Source: Omphiscola glabra
Taxonomy: Eukaryota; Mollusca; Gastropoda; Lymnaeidae
Assembly: GCA_964017045.1 (NCBI GenBank)
Contig: OZ024809.1
Span: 10,608,307 to 10,672,306 of the forward strand
Direction: 5' to 3'
Length of the DNA stretch: 64,000 nt
Shown piece by piece: positions 35,110 to 47,764 of this stretch. Each line of letters begins with the position of its first letter. Within the stretch, counting starts at the first letter, position 1. Both the position numbers and the translations under genes were made by a program. The notes under the pieces are model-generated. The model saw only the letters and a list, made by a program, of their open reading frames with translations, was not told where the DNA came from and did not search any database.

Positions 35110-35465
35110 GTATATGGGTGCAGTTGGATGCTGCGTGGCTGATTGGGTGCAGTGTGTTTAGTTACATATGGTGTGGGCAGCTAGACGCAGTGTGGTTAGT
35201 TACATCTGGCGTGGTTAGCTAGGTGCAGTGTGGCTAGTTAGATCTGGTGTGAGCAGCTAGGTGCAGCGTGGTTAGTTAGATCTGGTGTGGGCAGCGAGGT
35301 GCAGCGTGGTTAGTTAGATCTGGTGAGAGCAGCTAGGTGCAGTATGGTTAGCTGCAATGTGGAAGTTTGGTGCAATGTGGATAGTTCGATGCTATGTGGG
35401 TAACTGAGTTAGTTATTGGTAGTTGGAGTGTGGCTAATTCAATGCAGTGTGGTTAATCAGGTCCC
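35110..35465. repeat. ~38-bp degenerate repeat, about 9 copies
   Basis: The core is 'gtgcagtgtggttagttaga' plus 'tctggtgtgggcagcta'. Confidence 0.85.
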
Positions 35466-36404
35466 CAACACCAAGAGAGCTATCGCTCCCACCACAACAA
35501 CCCCCACAACATTCTCACCACACTCCTAACACTTCCTAACCTTCACAAGACGACCAACATCCGGCAGCATCATTACAGTTTCCCGTCACGTGATCCAGGA
35601 ACTCTGAGCAGGCGATGTCATTGTATTGGGGAGAGAAAAAAAACTCTCCATCAACGCATGGACACATTTTGCACCGGATTATCCCCCATGTTAAATCTAA
35701 GACACGCAGACATTAGCTTGTCTTCACCTGTCTAAAACCAACACAGTTAGAGCCATTCCAGTGGAGGAAACTGCTGAGCATGGCGGGCAGCCTAGTTTGA
35801 AACGGCGGAACTGGGGGGGGGGGGTGTAGGGGGTATTTTTACAGGGTTGATGGTCGGGGGAAACGGTCAGGAATTATGGTGTATAATGGAACGATTGGGG
35901 GGGGGGGGGGTAGTTATAAACAATGCAATAAATTAAGTTGAACAAAAGAAATAATGTTTTGTTTTCTTAAATATGATATAAAACATCTAATGGCCGGGAA
36001 TATTAGTAAAATTTGCTCAGAGTATCAAACTGGCAGAGCGGAGAGCGAATGGCAAGCAAAACTCATTAGCTGCACAAATTATGGGGGCAATAAAAATGAA
36101 ATCGTGAGAAAATTTTTGGAATGAATAAATATCGTATGGTGAAAACTATCTGGGGTTGAGATTATTGCCGTTATATAGCCTTTTGACGTAATGAAAAACG
36201 TTGTTGCTATAGTTTTATGAATAGGTTTGTATTCAACGAGAACTAACATACTTGAAAGGAAATCGGGCGGTAGAGTTGGTTTTTATGGTAAGTAGTTCTC
36301 GATGATGAAGGGAGATCACTTTTCTATACTAGTATGGGAGAGAAATCTTAGTGAGTTTATTAGAATTAGTTAGAATTTAATTTTGCTCTTAAGGGAGAGT
36401 ACAT
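35466..36404. other. No gene; G runs
   Basis: Two G runs of about 10-12 (35812, 35897). AT-rich otherwise; no recognisable coding sequence. Confidence 0.45.
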
Positions 36405-36645
36405 TAAACATGACTTTTGACGTGTTTGGAGAAAGTACCTTACAAAGGACTTGATGTTTTGGAGAGAGAGTACCTTACAAATGACTTTTGACGTGTTGGA
36501 GAGAGAGTACCTTACAAATGACTTTTGACGTGTTGGAGAGAGAGTACCTTACAAATGACTTTTGACGTGTTGGAGAGAGAGTACCTTACAAATGACTTTT
36601 GACGTGTTGGAGAGAGAGTACCTTACAAATGACTTTTGACGTGTT
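36405..36645. repeat. 35-bp minisatellite, about 7 copies
   Basis: The core is 'gagagagtaccttacaaatg' plus 'acttttgacgtgttg'; central copies are identical. Confidence 0.95.
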
Positions 36646-36827
36646 GGTGTCAAGAAAGGAAAAAACGGACTTTGATAAACTTTGGAGGTCACGTTAACTT
36701 TACAAACGTATAATAATGTACACTGCAAATTATACATATTATATTTTTATTAGTTTACAAATGTATCATTTTTCATACCAGATTTTCTCAAAATTTTTTT
36801 TTACATTCTAAATGACACAACGTTTTA

Positions 36828-37475
36828 CCAAAAAGTATTGAAAAGTATTGTAGTCAATAGGTGTTGTTCAAAGAGTTTACAAAAGTAGTATAGTCAATAG
36901 GTGTTGTTCATAGAGTATACAACTGCATTATAGTCAATAGGTGTTGTTATGAGTTTACAAAAGTATTGTAGTCAATAGGTGTTGTTCAAAGAGTTTACAA
37001 AAGTATTGTAGTCAATAGGTGTTGTTAAGAGTTTACAAAAGTATTGTAGTCAATAGGTGTTGTTCAAAGAGTTTACAAAAGTATTGTAGTCAATAGGTGT
37101 TGTTCAAAGAGTTTACAAAAGTATTGTAGTCAATAGGTGTTGTTAAGAGTTTACAAAAGTATTGTAGTCAATAGGTGTTGTTCAAAGAGTTTACAAAAGT
37201 ATTGTAGTCAATAGGTGTTGTTAAGAGTTTACAAAAGTATTGTAGTCAATAGGTGTTGTTCAAAAAGTTTACAAAAGTATTGTAGTCAATAGGTGTTGTT
37301 CAAAGAGTTTACAAAAGTATTGTAGTCAATAGGTGTTGTTCAAAGAGTTTACAAAAGTATTGTAGTCAATAGGTGTTGTTAAGAGTTTACAAAAGTATTG
37401 TAGTCAATAGGTGTTGTTCAAAGAGTTTACAAAAGTATTGTAGTCAATAGGTGTTGTTCAAAGAGTTTACAAATG
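36828..37475. repeat. Mixed 40/37-bp minisatellite, about 17 copies
   Basis: The core is 'acaaaagtattgtagtcaat' plus 'aggtgttgtt'. Junctions are either 'caaagagttt' (40 bp) or 'aagagttt' (37 bp), partly alternating. Confidence 0.96.
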
Positions 37476-37802
37476 CTGAAACAATAACTAAGAGTAAGAG
37501 AAGAATAAGTAGTGATTTTTAATTATTTTTCTATTTTTTGTGTATACTTTGAATCTTAAAGTTTTGAGTTACACTTTAAATCATGGCATTGGATAAGTCG
37601 TCAATGACATTAAATTTCAAAAGTAAGTTTTTTAATGTTTTACTTTCCAAGAATTTTCACTATCGTTAAAGTCTTTTTTTCCACCTTCAAATTATAGTGG
37701 TTTTTCCCCTTCGATTTATAGTGGTAAGGTTGACTCTGCTTTGATATAAATGTGGTCATGAATTGAAAACGCTTGAGAGCCTGTTTACTAGAGCTACTCA
37801 GC

Positions 37803-37993
37803 CAGAGGCGTAGCTAGAGTGTTTGGCGCATGGGGACAAGATTCATTTTTAAGAGCTTCCCTTACTTTTTTTTCAAACTCTAAAACCAATTATTTTCATC
37901 AATAAAAATAATATCAAAGCACATTTTAGCGCCCCTAACTAGTTTAACGCCCAGGGACATCTGTCCTCCTGCCCCCCCTTAGCTACGCCTCTG
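37803..37993. mobile_element. hAT-like MITE, 191 bp
   Basis: The termini CAGAGGCGTAGCTAG and CTTAGCTACGCCTCTG are inverted repeats. The flanking octamers tactcagc (37795-37802) and cactgagc (37994-38001) match at 6 of 8. No coding capacity. Confidence 0.75.
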
Positions 37994-39387
37994 CACTGAG
38001 CTTAGTCATTCAGCGCAGTTAACTTTATTTTACAGTTCCTGGCTCATGGCGACAATTTGTGACAATATGTGACAATTGGTGACAATCTGATCTTATAGAA
38101 CAAGAACATTGTAATCTAAAAGTGTAGACCCGGGATGTAAAAATTTTCCGGAAAGTCTTTAGTTTGCTAAAAACATCACGCGGTATCTCGGAAATCTTAA
38201 ACGAGATGAACCCCCCCCCCCCCCCTCAACCTTTCCAATTCTGTTTGCCCAAGACAACATCAAAGATAGGGTGTGAGCTATAAGTCTTTGTTTGCAGATG
38301 TTTTAGTGACCCAGCGGGGCAACTCCCGGTCCAGACACTTAACACACCGCATCTGTATCAATTAGCAGGCATTAGCGTTGTGACACTTCTCTCGTCAATC
38401 TAAAAAACGTTTGCTTTTCCCCGGCTTAAAGTCCGTCTACAATTCTTGATCACATGTTTTCTCTCTTTCTAACCGAATGGTCAATAGTCACACTCTGTTT
38501 TTTTGTTGTTTTTTTTTTGTTCACAACTTTGACAAAGCGGTTTTAGTCAGGGGGGGGGGGGGGGTCTAATTTAGCTGTGTAAAGGAAGGCCAAACTAGGC
38601 GTGCTGAAACTATTGTAAACCAGATTAGTCGTTAAATGGACGCCCCACATTCCTGACATGACCGTTTGTAACTATTTGTAACTGTTTGACGTCATCTCAG
38701 TCCGACTCGTCTGTTGGGCTCATCCATGGCGCAGACGTGCACAACGTTATCAGACGATAGGGCATCCAACATTCAACATATTAAAAAGCAGGGTGATATG
38801 TGGTTTAGGAACATCCAACATTCAACAGATATTTGGGCATCAGGTCTCTCACACTTATATTTTGACATTTGTAAAAAAAACAACAACATTAAAACATGTA
38901 TGCTTGTTTTGTTTATAAAACATTTGCAGCCATGCTATAGCACGAACACACATGCATGACCCAGTAACACCTTTAAGTATGTTTGTGTGGGTCACAGCAT
39001 GCGGGCCTCATTTAAACTTTACACACTGAGAGTATGTAACAATAACATGTTACTAATATGCACACATTACCGGAGTTTAAACAATGCCATCAAGCAGTGT
39101 CACTGTTGAGACCCGCTGGCTCACACACCCTACCGGTCACTTGTCAGTCGCTTGTCACGTGATCGACTCAATTAGGCCAGTACTGATGATAATAATGACT
39201 CATAGTCAGAAACAATGGAAGTCCCGGTCAACCAGAAAAATGGTCAGCGTGCGACCAAGCTTGTGACCTAGGGTCAGCTGGTGAACCATTGGTTGACCAG
39301 GCGAAAAATTAGCATATAATATATTAATCATATGTATGACCCAGAGGTCACCGTTAACTGGACTAGGTCAGCGTTAGTTCGATCCCA
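37994..39387. other. No gene seen; short repeats
   Basis: Four copies of 'tgtgacaat' at 38050-38085, C and G runs at 38211 and 38551, and otherwise unique-looking sequence. Confidence 0.45.
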
Positions 39388-40445
39388 GTATATATAGAGT
39401 TGTAAGTCAGTTAGTCGCTCTCTCTCGTCCCTGTAATTACGGTAGTGTAATTGACAGACAAGTCTGAGCCTGGCTTATGACTATTTGCTTTTTGGAGTGT
39501 GTCCAATCAAGTGTCGTAGGGTTTGTAACATTATTATTGTTGTTAGTTTCACATGTTTGTAATGTTAGCATTTTGTTAGAGGATATGTTAGGATTATAGT
39601 TAGTTATCAAGTCATTGTTAGAATACTACGTTATATGTATGATTAGTAATATTGTGATAAGACTGTAATTCTTAGTTGTAGCTTATGTTGTATCTACTAT
39701 TCTCTTTACAGCCAGTTAGTTAGTAGTTAGTTAGTAGTTAGTTAGTAGTAAGTTAATACAGTTTGTACGTTAGCCCAGTTCAGTCAGTTGAATGAGATTA
39801 GGCTCAGGGCTATAGAAGCATATGCCATAGCAGAGCTCAGTAGACTAGAACTCAGTACTGTATAAGACGTCAGCGGTTAACAGTTTAACCCTGACGCAGT
39901 AATTGCACAAGGCAGATAATAACGAGCGAGTAACGCACTAGAGAGATAAGGTCAGCAGACGACCCAAACAGAAGGGTTGTAGAGGTAGCAGAGCGTGGCG
40001 AGCAGTTCCTCCCCACCCCCTGCCCAGCGGAGTGACCAGTGGCTTTGTGTGTGCTGTAAGAGTCTGGCAGTGTGTATAGCAGACGACGAACAGGCCAGAG
40101 AGGGCAAGCCGAGACGACCGTTCCACCGAACGTCCAGCATTATAACATTGAGTTATTAGTAAAGCATTGTATTTGTATCGACATTAAGTATTACTATTTG
40201 TATGTGTCTCTATATGTATTTAGTATTTTACTAATTAAAATAATTATTTGTGGCTGAACCACTGGTGTTTTTAAGTAATAGTAACGTTATTGTTGTAACT
40301 GTTGATTGTAGTATCATTCCCTAGACATAGTCATAGTAATACTAATCAACGTATCGCTAGGGACCTTTATCTATATATATATCCCCTGTTCTGAAAGTAA
40401 TTATTCGTGGTTCGACATTTTGGGGACCAGAAATATATAGATAAG
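39388..40445 (+). mobile_element. LTR-like segment with possible primer-binding site
   Basis: There is a TATA box (agtatatatagag at 39388) and an AT-rich stretch near 40220-40260. The segment ends ggttcgaca at 40417, followed at once by ttttggggaccag, which resembles the TGG-starting primer-binding site of Ty3/gypsy or BEL elements. No gag or pol follows, and the 5' boundary is undefined. A (agttagt)n run lies at 39713-39760. Confidence 0.35.
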
Positions 40446-41378
40446 AATAGAATTTTCGACAGTCACCTTAGTGTAATTGTGGGTTAATGCCATCAAGCAA
40501 TGCCACCTTAGTGTCATTCTGGGTCGTAGGCAAAGGATGCACTGGGGCTCCAACAGTATGTTGACTCCATATTTCTATGGGTAACTCTGGGTCCCAAGGA
40601 TTTGGCCACCCACCCCGGCCAAAAGAAAACGGCCAATAAGGGTCGCCCTGTGATACCATTCAAAATTGAAGTTAGCTGTTTTAAGAAGCAAAATATCTTT
40701 GTATGTTAAAGCAATATCTTATCGCTGTCTTCATCTTATGCTCATAGATTAAAATACTACTGCGCTGACTGGCCCAGTGTTGACCAAATCTTTTCCTGGT
40801 AGTCCTTCAAGATCACCGTACTGCAACAACAGAGTTTGAGAGCTTTGTATTTCAGAGTACACCAATCGTTTCAAGTCGATGACGTAATTGCCTCTGAGGT
40901 GATATTAGATTCCAACAAACGAGCCGGTGATTTCAAGATGAAAGAAATTGATTGAAAGAGAAGTTCAATGCCAAAATAAAAAAATAAAAAAAATTATCGA
41001 CCAGGAACTTAATATTCACGAGGCCGCGGTAATAAGATTACATTGATTGGTTTTGCCAAAAAAAAAGTGAGGGGGAAGGTAGGTTGGGCTGGAGGAAGTA
41101 TGGTGTCTTTTAATGAAATCAATGAGTTTCATATTGTTTTATTTTATACTTTGAAACTATTGATTATCTTAAAAGAAATCCACATAGTGGCCAATTCAGT
41201 TTACCGGCCAAAATATTTTACCATTGGCTTTGAAGTTAAGTTGAATTTACAAGAAGTGTATGTCTTGGTGTTATGAGGGATGACGTATTTTGAAAACACG
41301 CTTTGCCAGCCTTCCACGGGCATGACCTCTTTCAACATGATCCCTTTGTTGATACTTTTGTTTACTATCGTCCGTTTC
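40446..41378. other. No gene recognised
   Basis: A 63-codon minus-strand frame (40659-40468, with PELPIEIWSQHT) has protein-like composition but no identified family. 'aatgccatcaagca' here (40488) also occurs at 39083. Confidence 0.35.
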
Positions 41379-41850
41379 TGTGGAACATGATAGAACGATC
41401 TAGAGAATGCGGGAAGCAGTAAGACTGCGTATTACTTTTCTAGAATGATCATCTGAAACTGGGTATAAAAGGGATAAGAATAAATGACGGACGAGAGCTT
41501 TTCCTTTCCTTGATTACGAGGCATGCTGTGTGTCATTATACTTTGTTGTGTGTAGAGATTTTTATTTCCTCGTACAATTTTGTGCTCATTGTATTTTTAT
41601 ATACAGTACCGGTACCAGCAAATCTGTAAGTTTATAATTTTAATCCTATTTCTCTTGCTGTTATTATTTAATTGAAGTTCACCAATTAAAAAGTTACAAC
41701 TTGTAATTAGCTCTGGCCTTGATTGTCGTTTTATTTGTTATTGTTTTTAACCTTTGGTATCGTCCTTTATTATAGACTGTTTTTAGAACGAGCCCTAGAC
41801 AAAACAACAGAGATTAAATTCTCCATCTACAACGGTCCGTAATACTTGGG
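41379..41850 (+). mobile_element. Possible LTR
   Basis: It starts tgtggaacatgatagaacg, has a TATA-type ggtataaaaggg at 41462, AT-rich polyadenylation-like sequence at 41690 and a possible end near ctaca at 41831. The length and layout suit an LTR, but no paired LTR, duplication or coding region was found. Confidence 0.3.
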
Positions 41851-42019
41851 TTATTATATGGCATGCAGTTTTCATAATAACCAGACATCACTGGTCTTAT
41901 AGCTCGTAACTACATATGGCACATAACAAATAACTTCACACGAATGCTATGTGGAAATAACGGCTGACAGCACAGAACTGCCAAAAGAAAACACAAAGAC
42001 TAATAAGACAGCTGACGAT

Positions 42020-42260
42020 AGCACATAGCTACTAATAATACGTAATTGCTAATTGCACATAACTGATAATAGCACGTAACTACTAATATAGCACATAACT
42101 TCTAATGAAATATAATGACTAATAGCACATAACTGCTAATAACACATAACTATACTAATAGCACATAACTACTAATAGCACATAAATACTAATAGTATAT
42201 ATATACTAATAGCACATAAATACTAATAGCACATAACTACTAGCACATAGCTAACAGCAC
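42020..42260. repeat. 17-bp minisatellite, about 14 degenerate copies
   Basis: The unit is 'ctaatagcacataacta'. Confidence 0.9.
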
Positions 42261-42625
42261 ATCAGTATGTTCACTGACCTATAATCCCAGAAAGGGAAAC
42301 TTGACCTCTCCGCATGTCTGTCCACCTCATACGTCCTAGCCACGTACACGTCCATGTGTCCGGATGGCTCACGACCTATGACGTCATGATCCGATCGGAC
42401 GTGGCTGTAATCTTTTCGTTTCTCAGCGCCATCAAGAAAGTGCATCACATTTCTAAGAATCGGATCTTCCCGGTAAAACACAATAGCGCCTTTATCTGTG
42501 GGAACACCACGGAAATGTCCGTCTGTGCGGTTTCGTTGCAGGAAAGGTTCTGTGTTTCCTGTACACCGTCCTGCGTTGTTAATCAGTCCTGCGTTGGTCT
42601 GGTTACGCTCGCAGACATTCGGCTA
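42251..42625 (-). CDS. Possible orphan exon, unknown protein
   Basis: The minus strand is open for about 124 codons from a stop near 42625 to the TAA-side end at 42251. It includes residues such as VFYREDPILRNVMHFLDG and REPSGHMDVYVARTYEV, with balanced, protein-like composition. On the minus strand a strong 5' splice-site match (TATAG|GTCAGT) occurs at about 42277, and AATGATAG at the upstream border could be an acceptor. The opposite strand is open as well, so composition may explain both. No family recognised and no neighbouring exon found. Confidence 0.22.
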
Positions 42626-43229
42626 TCATTGGAGATAAGTGAAGTTGGTTTTTATCTGGATACCCGAGTATCTCGGAGTAATTCAAGTTCTTCTGTTCTT
42701 GCTGCAACCTCCTTTGTTAGTCACACCCCCCTGCACTTGAGTTCTTATCGTGCACCCCCAAGGGGAGGTTGAGTGCCTGCCAGGGGGGGGAGGGTGTGCG
42801 TCTGGCGGGGGGGGGGTGAGTGTGTGTGTGTGTGTCTGTTTTGCTGGAGGAGTTGGCACCTGTTGAATGCAATAAGAAGATTGACATAAATATTAGGCCA
42901 CACCGATTTCCACACCGAGATAAGCTAACTAAATGAACATTGAGGCCGGTGGTTAGAGTTGTTTGTTTGTTTGTTGGGGCTTTGTTGCTGATGCTGAGAA
43001 AGGGGGGGGGGCGGATAGTTGATTAAGATAGTGTAAGGTGTGCTAAGGAGGGGGAAGGGGGTATGGAGGAAGTTTGTGCACGTGACCATGGATGAGAGGG
43101 GAAAAAAATCTGAGGTGGGGGGGGGTAGGAGTCGGTATGTTATTTAATTGAAAAACGTCATGGGAGGTAATTTAATAAATTGAGCTTTGGGGAGGTCTCA
43201 CGCTAGTGGGAGTGTGTGGCGGAAGGTGT
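42626..43229. other. No gene; G-rich simple sequence
   Basis: G runs at 42785, 42806, 43003 and 43118, and (tg)n at 42821. No coding sequence recognised. Confidence 0.5.
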
Positions 43230-43530
43230 GGGGGACATCAAGGTCTACGTCAATGGAAGGTATGGGGGACATCACGGTCTACGTCAATGGAAGGTATGGG
43301 GGACATCACGGTCTACGTCAATGCATGTCGTGGGGGACATCACGGTCTACGTCAATGGAAGGTATGGGGGACATCACGGTCTACGTCAATGGAAGGTATG
43401 GGGGACATCACGGTCTACGTCAATGCATGTCGTGGGGGACATCAAGGTCTACGTCAATGGAAGGTATGGGGGACATCAAGGTCCACGTCAATGGAAGGTA
43501 TGGGGGACATCAAGGTCTACTGCAATGGAC
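43230..43530. repeat. 34-bp minisatellite, about 9 copies, with a 102-bp higher-order repeat
   Basis: The core is 'gggggacatcacggtctacg' plus 'tcaatggaaggtat'. Every third unit carries 'tcaatgcatgtcgt' instead, producing an A-A-B pattern. Confidence 0.95.
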
Positions 43531-43694
43531 GTTAACTGTGTTATTGGTGTACATGAAAGGACATTGTTAGCTGCCCTATAGCCGTTCCTAACACAGGGGA
43601 GGGTCGATGAATTAATGGACTACTGTAACAGAACATGGGCCCCGTACAATTAAATCACTCGATTGATTGATAGGCGATGCACCTGTAGTTGGGA

Positions 43695-43945
43695 GAGATC
43701 AATAGGTAATACTCTTATTGGATCAGTGGGTAGCACTGTTACTGGGTGAGATCAATGGGTAGCACTACTATGGTGTGATCACTGGGTAGCACTAGTATGT
43801 GGGATCAGTGGGCAGCACTACTATGGTGTGATCAAGGGGTAGCACTAGTATGTCGGATCATGGGGTAGCACCACTATGGTATGATCAGTGGGTAGCACTG
43901 TTACTGGGTTTGATCATTGAGTAGCACTGTTATGGTGTTACGTCT
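43695..43945. repeat. ~28-bp minisatellite, about 9 degenerate copies
   Basis: The core is 'gatcagtgggtagcactact' plus 'atggtgt'. Confidence 0.88.
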
Positions 43946-44061
43946 CAGTCTTCTACTTGCCTGGCATTTATGACAAGCATGTCACCTATTGCCAAAGCCT
44001 ATAGCTTTGTGTGGTGCTGGATTAACTCCAGGCTATTGTTTTAAAAAACACATGAATGAGC

Positions 44062-44830
44062 TACCACCGCCCCATCTGCCTCACCACCACAGCTCCATCT
44101 GCTACCCCACCAACGCCCCATCTACCATCCCACCAACGCCCCATCCTCCACCCCACCACAGCCCCATCTACCACCCCATCACAGCCCCATTTACCATCAC
44201 ACCACCGCACCATCTGCCACCCCAACACAGCCCCATCTGCCACCCCACCACCGCGCCATATACAACCCCACCACCGCCCCATCTATCACCCCATCACCGC
44301 CCCATCTACCACCCCACCACAGCCGCGTCTACCACCACAGCCGCATCTACCACTGCCCCATCTACCGCCCCATCTACCACCCCATCAACCACACCATTTC
44401 CGCCCAATCTACCAACCCATCACCGTCCCATCTATCACCCCATCACCGCCCCATCTATCACCCCACCACTGCCCCATCTACCACCCCATCACCGCCCATC
44501 TATCACCCCATCACCGCCCCATCTATCATCCCACCACCACCCCATCTACCACACCATCACCACCCATCTACCATCGCCCCATCTACCACCGCCCGATCTA
44601 CCACCTCACAACCACCCCATCTACCACACCACCACCGTCCCATCTACCACCCCACCACCGCCCCATCAGCCACCTCACAACATCCCCAGCTACCACACCA
44701 CCACCACCACCCCATCTGCCACCCCACCACAGCCCCATCTACCGCCACATCTACCACCCCACCACAGCCCCATCTACCACCCCATCTGCCACACCACCAC
44801 CGCTCCATCTGCCACCCCACCACAGCACCA
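44062..44830. repeat. 22/23-bp C-rich minisatellite, about 33 copies
   Basis: The core is 'ccatctaccaccccaccacc' plus 'gcc'. It creates long Pro/Thr/His-rich open frames in two plus-strand frames and Gly/Trp-rich ones on the other strand. Confidence 0.93.
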
Positions 44831-45774
44831 TTCTTTCACTAAATATAGCTAACACTGACAGCTTAAAATACAAATCTAACACACGCCCCTCTATTTTTAG
44901 ATGAGAGACTGTCTATAATGGTGAATTCTGGGCAACCTTCTGGTAACTCTTGCCAATTTTCCAAGGTTGGCTACATTTGGTTAGAGATTATCACAACAAA
45001 GTAAGGCGACAATGTGCTATCTCAGACATTGAAAAGAGTAACCTATTGGCTGTAACTGCGGGGACTAAATGTCTGATAGAATGGTGGGAACAAGGGGGCT
45101 GAAAGTCTGGAGCCACAACGTCACATGGCTTCGGGTCTATGACTACACACACTCTAATCATTTTTACAAGTACACAGAACAATGTGTGGCGGCAACAAAT
45201 GACATAACACTAAATTTAACGTGTAAAGACAACAATGGCACAGTTCTATGCAAAATACATGAAGTGAACAACAATTGCAAAGAGTGATACACAAAATATG
45301 ATAATGTAACAACAATGACACCGCACTGCTCGTAACATGCGGAGACAAAACCTCGTGCTCACGCACCCAAGAGAATGTCCTGAAACTTGAATTTTAAAAT
45401 AGTTTTATTTAAAGCCGCACACGATTGAAACACCAATGAAATATGGGTATAAGATATTTACCCGGACATAAGATATATGCCATCAACTATTCATTTAAGG
45501 GAATTTAAGACGTTGTGATGTTATTTGTGCGTGTGTTAGTGGATCGTGTGAATTGATCGTTTGTTTAATTAAGATATGAGGTGTTGAATAACAAAATATA
45601 CTCATTGTTTTGGTGGGCTAGTTTCAAGTTGACCAGTCTTTGCATAGTATGTGGTGTACCTATCAATAGCACAAATACTGCAATAGTCAGTTACTTGATT
45701 TGTGTAGAGGGAAAGGTGGAGGTAGGTGTTTGAAGTTATGTGAGAGATTGTGATTGGGTTCTACTTGGGATACA
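44831..45774. other. No gene seen
   Basis: Short overlapping frames on both strands near 45069-45366 have no recognisable domain. Confidence 0.4.
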
Positions 45775-46035
45775 AGCGAAAGGGGGCTTGGTAGATGAAA
45801 AGGGGCTGGCTAGCGAAAATGGGCTTGGTGGTTAAAAAGGGGCTGGCTAGCGAAAAGGGGCTTGGTAGTTAAAAAGGGGCTGATTAGCGAAAAGGGGCTG
45901 GCTAGCGAACAGGGGCTTGGTAGTTAAAAAGTGGCTGGCTAGAGAAAAGGGGCCTGGTGGTTAAAAAGGGGCTGGCTAGCGAAAAGGGGCCTGGTGGTTA
46001 AAAAGGGGCTGGCTAGCGAAAAGGTGCTGGCTATT
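45775..46035. repeat. ~18/37-bp minisatellite
   Basis: Alternates 'aaaaggggctggctagcg' and 'aaaaggggcttggtggtt', so the effective unit is about 37 bp. Confidence 0.92.
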
Positions 46036-46942
46036 TGGGCTTGCTGATGAAATTATCATAAATGAAATCCAACTTAACTTAATAAATCATGTAGTCCGAA
46101 TCATGATACAATATGTGCCATTGACCAGTATCATTGAGGGTCAATAGAGCCCACCGCACAGCTATGTACATTGCAGTGATATAAGATACATATCTTTCTA
46201 TACAGTAGTGTGGCGAGACTGACTTGTGATGACCTAGAGTTTAACCAGGTTGTTACAAACACTTCATAGAACTGGCCGCATACAGATGTTTAGTGACTGC
46301 CCGCGCGGTCTCTTGAAGACACTGCAACATAATCCCCATTAATGGGAAGGTCTGCTGGATTGAGGAGTAATATCACTCCCCCTTACACTTCTATTACATA
46401 GATCAATTTACAATGGTAATGATTGCAACAAGGTTCTATGTGTCATGAACACCAAAACGATGTATCTGATAGTGGGCTATGTACGCCATCGGGTTTGTTG
46501 AAAACTCCAAGATCCATTTGAAGGGCTCAAGGGAAAAACCAGTGATGTGAGGTTTTGAGAGTTTTGAGAAAAATGATAAAGTTTGAAGATTCCTCATAAA
46601 AGTATCAAAGTATTAAAATTTATAAATATGTATTTATTGACCACGTTGCTTTTTCAGTTGGACCTATGTGTCATATTATTCTATTGAATGGAATGTAGCC
46701 ACACGGGAGATAACTTGCAAATTTCGAAAAATTGACATCACTGGTTTTTCCTTTGAACCCTTCATATACTTTCCCTCTTTACATTACCCGGTTTTTATTC
46801 CCTTTCTCTTTATACACTCCCGTATTAATAACATTCTTTATTTATTTACTCCCGTATTTATTAAGTATGGTTCAAAAATGAGTTCAGTAGCGAACAAAAT
46901 ATAATTCCCGATAACTACGCTAAATGATATATTTGTTTTTAA
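46036..46942. other. No gene seen
   Basis: AT-rich unique-looking sequence up to the fold-back element. Confidence 0.45.
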
Positions 46943-47298
46943 GGCTGCCACTATTCGCACCAGGGTACCAGAAGTGAGAGGTTGGGATTTAAAAAATAAT
47001 AATAAAAATATCATTGTTGGGTTTGTAAGACAAAAGTTGGTATCAAATGAAAGATAATTGAATGGAATATACGTTAGTAAACTTACTTTTTCAGTTTGAC
47101 TAAAATAAACTACCACAAATGACATCCAAATGCATTGAGTCTAATGGGACCCGGGTCCATTTTGACTTAATTCTATTCGGATTCCACTCAATTATCTTTC
47201 ATTTGATACCTCCTTTTGTCTTACAAACTCAACAATAATATTTTTAATAGTTTTTTAATCCCAACCTCTCACTCCTGTTACCGGTGTTCAAAAAGCCA
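46943..47298. mobile_element. Fold-back element, copy A
   Basis: The left arm (gtgagaggttgggattt, then ggtatcaaatgaaagataat) is repeated inverted in the right arm (attatctttcatttgatacc, then aatcccaacctctcac). Near the centre are gggacccgggtcc and related palindromes. The same family recurs at 63273. Confidence 0.8.
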
Positions 47299-47700
47299 CT
47301 TCGTTTTTTTAATGTAACGCAGCTGCGTTTGGTGCGTAATATTTTCTTTTCGGAAAATGAAATCGTCTCAATTTAAGTGTGGTGTCAAAAACAATCGTTT
47401 TAAAAGTGGTTGGGACATAAAAATATTTAATATGATTCATGGGCGTGAAATAATAAGTGTGCAATGGCGCATCATGGGGGAAGGGGTGTATCGAAAATTG
47501 GGATTCTTAAATGTGCGTTACTTGAGTTCATATTTGGTCAAGTAACTTTAGTAGATGGGAAGTTCTCGCATTGTTGTCGCCAATGTTTGTCGGGCTATAT
47601 CTAGTCTTTATATATTCCGCATTTATTCCTTTTCTGTCAAATCTCTCATATTCATTCCCATTGTCTTCCCATAATCTCCGATAATTCGTTTCAAACAGCG
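47299..47700. other. No gene seen
   Basis: Short frames of 62-72 codons only. A triple 'catcaagacctgycatgt' lies at 47713-47763. Confidence 0.4.
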
Positions 47701-47764
47701 TTATTATGATGTCATCAAGACCTGTCATGTCATCAAGACCTGCCATGTCATCAAGACCTGCAAT

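Noticed and set aside
44056..44904. Two plus-strand open frames of over 280 codons rich in Pro, Thr and His
   Set aside because: They are the 22/23-bp C-rich minisatellite read in two frames with the same peptide. No start context, domain or splice signal supports translation.
45069..45366. Short secreted-looking frame on one strand and Cys/Leu-rich frame on the other
   Set aside because: Both are under 75 codons, overlap each other, and lack recognisable motifs.
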